From assembly GCF_000425125.1 (NCBI RefSeq), contig NZ_KE384307.1, positions 62,001 through 126,000 on the forward strand: a stretch of DNA of 64,000 bases, read 5' to 3'. The notes below the pieces were generated by a model that was given only the letters and a program-made list of their open reading frames with translations, did not search any database and was not told where the DNA came from. Position 1 is the first letter of the stretch. Each line of letters opens with the position of its first letter. The stretch comes from Paenibacillus taiwanensis DSM 18679 (lineage in GTDB: Bacteria; Bacillota; Bacilli; Paenibacillales; Paenibacillaceae). Made by a program: the position numbers and the translations under genes. This document shows, in pieces, positions 62,850 to 64,000 of the stretch.

Positions 62850-63638
62850 ATGGATTTGCAATTGCAAGGCAAAGTTGCTATCGTTCTGGCTTCCTCCAAG
62901 GGCTTAGGATACGCAGCTGCTGAGGAGCTAGCCAGAGAAGGCGCATTGGTTACGCTAGTGGGCAGACATGGTGCGTTAATACATGAGGCAGAGGCCCGAA
63001 TATTGGCGCAAACCGGAAGCAAGGCTATTGTGGTTCAGGGAGACATTACAAGAGCGGAACATATTGAGCGCATCGTTGCTAGCACGCTGGAGCAGCGTGG
63101 ACGCATTGATATTTTGATCAATAACTGCGGCGGACCGACACCAGGCACGTTTGATCAGCTTAGCGACGAGGCATGGCAACAAGGATTCGAGTTAACGCTG
63201 CTAAGTTATGTGCGCTCGATTCGTGCCGTTCTCCCTTACATGCGCAAGCAGCAATTTGGACGAATCGTAAACATGACCTCTAGCACACATAAGCAGCCAA
63301 TTGAAGCTTTGATGCTGTCATCTACATTTCGTGTAGGTGTGCTTGGATTAGCCAAAACACTTGCGCCTGACTTGGCGCGGGATCAAATTCTGATCAACAC
63401 AGTGGGACCTGGCAGATATGCGACGGATCGTGTAGTTCAACTGGACCAGCTGGTCGCAAATTGTGAAGGTGTTGATCCATCATTTATTGAGGAGCGGGAA
63501 AAAGCATTAATCCCTTTAGGGCGTTATGGTCAACCAGAGGAAATGGGAAGGTTGATTGCTTTTCTGGCTTCACCAGCAAATAGTTATATGACGGGACAAG
63601 CGTTTCTGGTAGATGGCGGGGCGGTACGTGCACTTTAA
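62850..63638 (+). CDS. Short-chain dehydrogenase-like protein lacking the usual catalytic Tyr/Lys
   Basis: 262 residues from ATG 62850, after AAAGAGGTG; a GTG at 62841 is the alternative. The Rossmann motif is atypical: ASSKGLGYAAAEEL replaces TGxxxGxG. LINNCGGPTPG is the NAG-like motif. The catalytic Ser is present (NMTSST), but the YxxxK segment reads SSTFR, with Ser for Tyr and Arg for Lys (63323-63337). A known subgroup of FabG-like proteins shares this change. Classic SDR chemistry is doubtful. It is transcribed alone. Confidence 0.88.
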   Translation: MDLQLQGKVAIVLASSKGLGYAAAEELAREGALVTLVGRHGALIHEAEARILAQTGSKAIVVQGDITRAEHIERIVASTLEQRGRIDILINNCGGPTPGTFDQLSDEAWQQGFELTLLSYVRSIRAVLPYMRKQQFGRIVNMTSSTHKQPIEALMLSSTFRVGVLGLAKTLAPDLARDQILINTVGPGRYATDRVVQLDQLVANCEGVDPSFIEEREKALIPLGRYGQPEEMGRLIAFLASPANSYMTGQAFLVDGGAVRAL

Positions 63639-63947
63639 TCTGGACATTAAACCAAGCTGACGCAGCATTTCTATGTTTGATGTTTGTTCGCATTTGCCCG
63701 AGCCGCCGTCAGGTCAACGATATGTGCTGCATGATATAATGAGGGATACGCGTGTGGGAAGGCTGCCTTTATTGGCGCATACGCTGCGATGACAACGTAG
63801 TTCAGATTAGATAGAAACGGGATGTATGTAGGGTATTCAGGCCAACATTTGCGATACATAACGTGCATCCACACGATTTCAACAATAGGAATGAATGTAG
63901 AACATAGGAAGTAAATACATCATGTGCGTGTAGTGGAAGGAGAACGT
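63639..63947. other. Intergenic region before topB
   Basis: About 310 bases without a credible ORF. TATAAT at 63735-63740 may be a -10 element, but the -35 is weak. No terminator or repeat stands out. Confidence 0.5.
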
Positions 63948-64000
63948 ATGAAATCTTTAGTATTGGCAGAGAAACCCTCGGTAGCACGTGAAATTGCAAG
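63948..64000 (+). CDS. topB: DNA topoisomerase III, 5' end only (cut by window edge)
   Basis: ATG 63948 follows GGAAGGAG. The first 17 codons read MKSLVLAEKPSVAREIA, the canonical start of the TOPRIM domain of type IA topoisomerase III, including the Glu of AEKPSVA. The rest lies outside the window. TopA starts differ, so TopB is the better match. Confidence 0.9.
   Translation, partial: MKSLVLAEKPSVAREIA

Noticed and set aside
1..64000. tRNA, rRNA, CRISPR arrays, prophage or insertion sequences
   Set aside because: I looked for cloverleaf ends, direct-repeat arrays, transposase or integrase motifs and found none that hold up by eye.

Overview
The window looks like a low-to-medium GC Gram-positive chromosome, most likely Paenibacillus or a close relative. 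The evidence is AGGAGG-type ribosome sites, TTG/GTG starts, T-box leaders on tRNA-synthetase genes, an SLH-anchored subtilase, a PksF-PksI style polyketide cassette, a Btr/FeuABC-like iron locus, and a TreP-TreA-TreR operon with a CcpA (cre) site. No acyltransferase domain occurs in any PKS protein here, so the cluster is of the trans-AT type. No rRNA, tRNA, CRISPR array or insertion sequence was seen.

Region 1 (1-16.7 kb) is the 3' end of a trans-AT PKS/NRPS cluster, all on the + strand and tightly coupled. It holds a truncated PKS end with tandem acyl carrier proteins, a complete beta-branching (HMG-CoA-synthase-like) cassette in the order donor ACP, decarboxylating KS, HMGS, ECH1, ECH2, and a KS-ACP protein. 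Then come a C-A-PCP-KS hybrid protein and an SbnA/SbnB-like pair expected to make 2,3-diaminopropionate. A strong terminator at 16.68 kb closes it. The tandem ACPs carry the Trp that flags carrier proteins for beta-branching. The adenylation pocket has several acidic residues, which fits the diamino acid made next door. The last KS has no carrier protein after it, so its partner must lie outside the window.

Region 2 (16.8-28.4 kb) is accessory. It contains a secreted FN3-like protein that appears frameshifted, a 1488-residue S8 protease with SLH anchors and a possible 14-codon leader peptide, an AraC regulator divergent from a GH29 fucosidase, an APH-fold kinase, and a secreted PQQ-type beta-propeller protein. 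A branched, foldable element (28.44-28.57 kb) lies between convergent genes.

Region 3 (28.6-46.3 kb) mixes translation and iron genes. SerRS, ProRS and ArgRS genes each follow a T-box leader. Between SerRS and ProRS is a Fur-box heme-type uptake operon (binding protein, permease, ATPase, IsdG-like monooxygenase). After ArgRS come an aldo/keto reductase, a WYL regulator and a DinB-like protein, then a Btr-type regulator with a FeuABC-like siderophore importer that lacks its own ATPase. Both of those transcription units carry Fur-like boxes.

Region 4 (46.4-64 kb) is general metabolism and stress: a coiled-coil membrane protein with an AIM24-like protein, an APH(6)-like kinase, a membrane GDPD, a two-domain VOC protein, the trehalose operon, a nitroreductase, a TraB/GumN-like protein, an alpha/alpha-toroid-like protein, a glutathione peroxidase-OhrR operon with a palindromic operator candidate, a TraX-like membrane protein, a methyltransferase, a divergent SDR without the usual Tyr/Lys pair, and the first codons of topB at the right edge.
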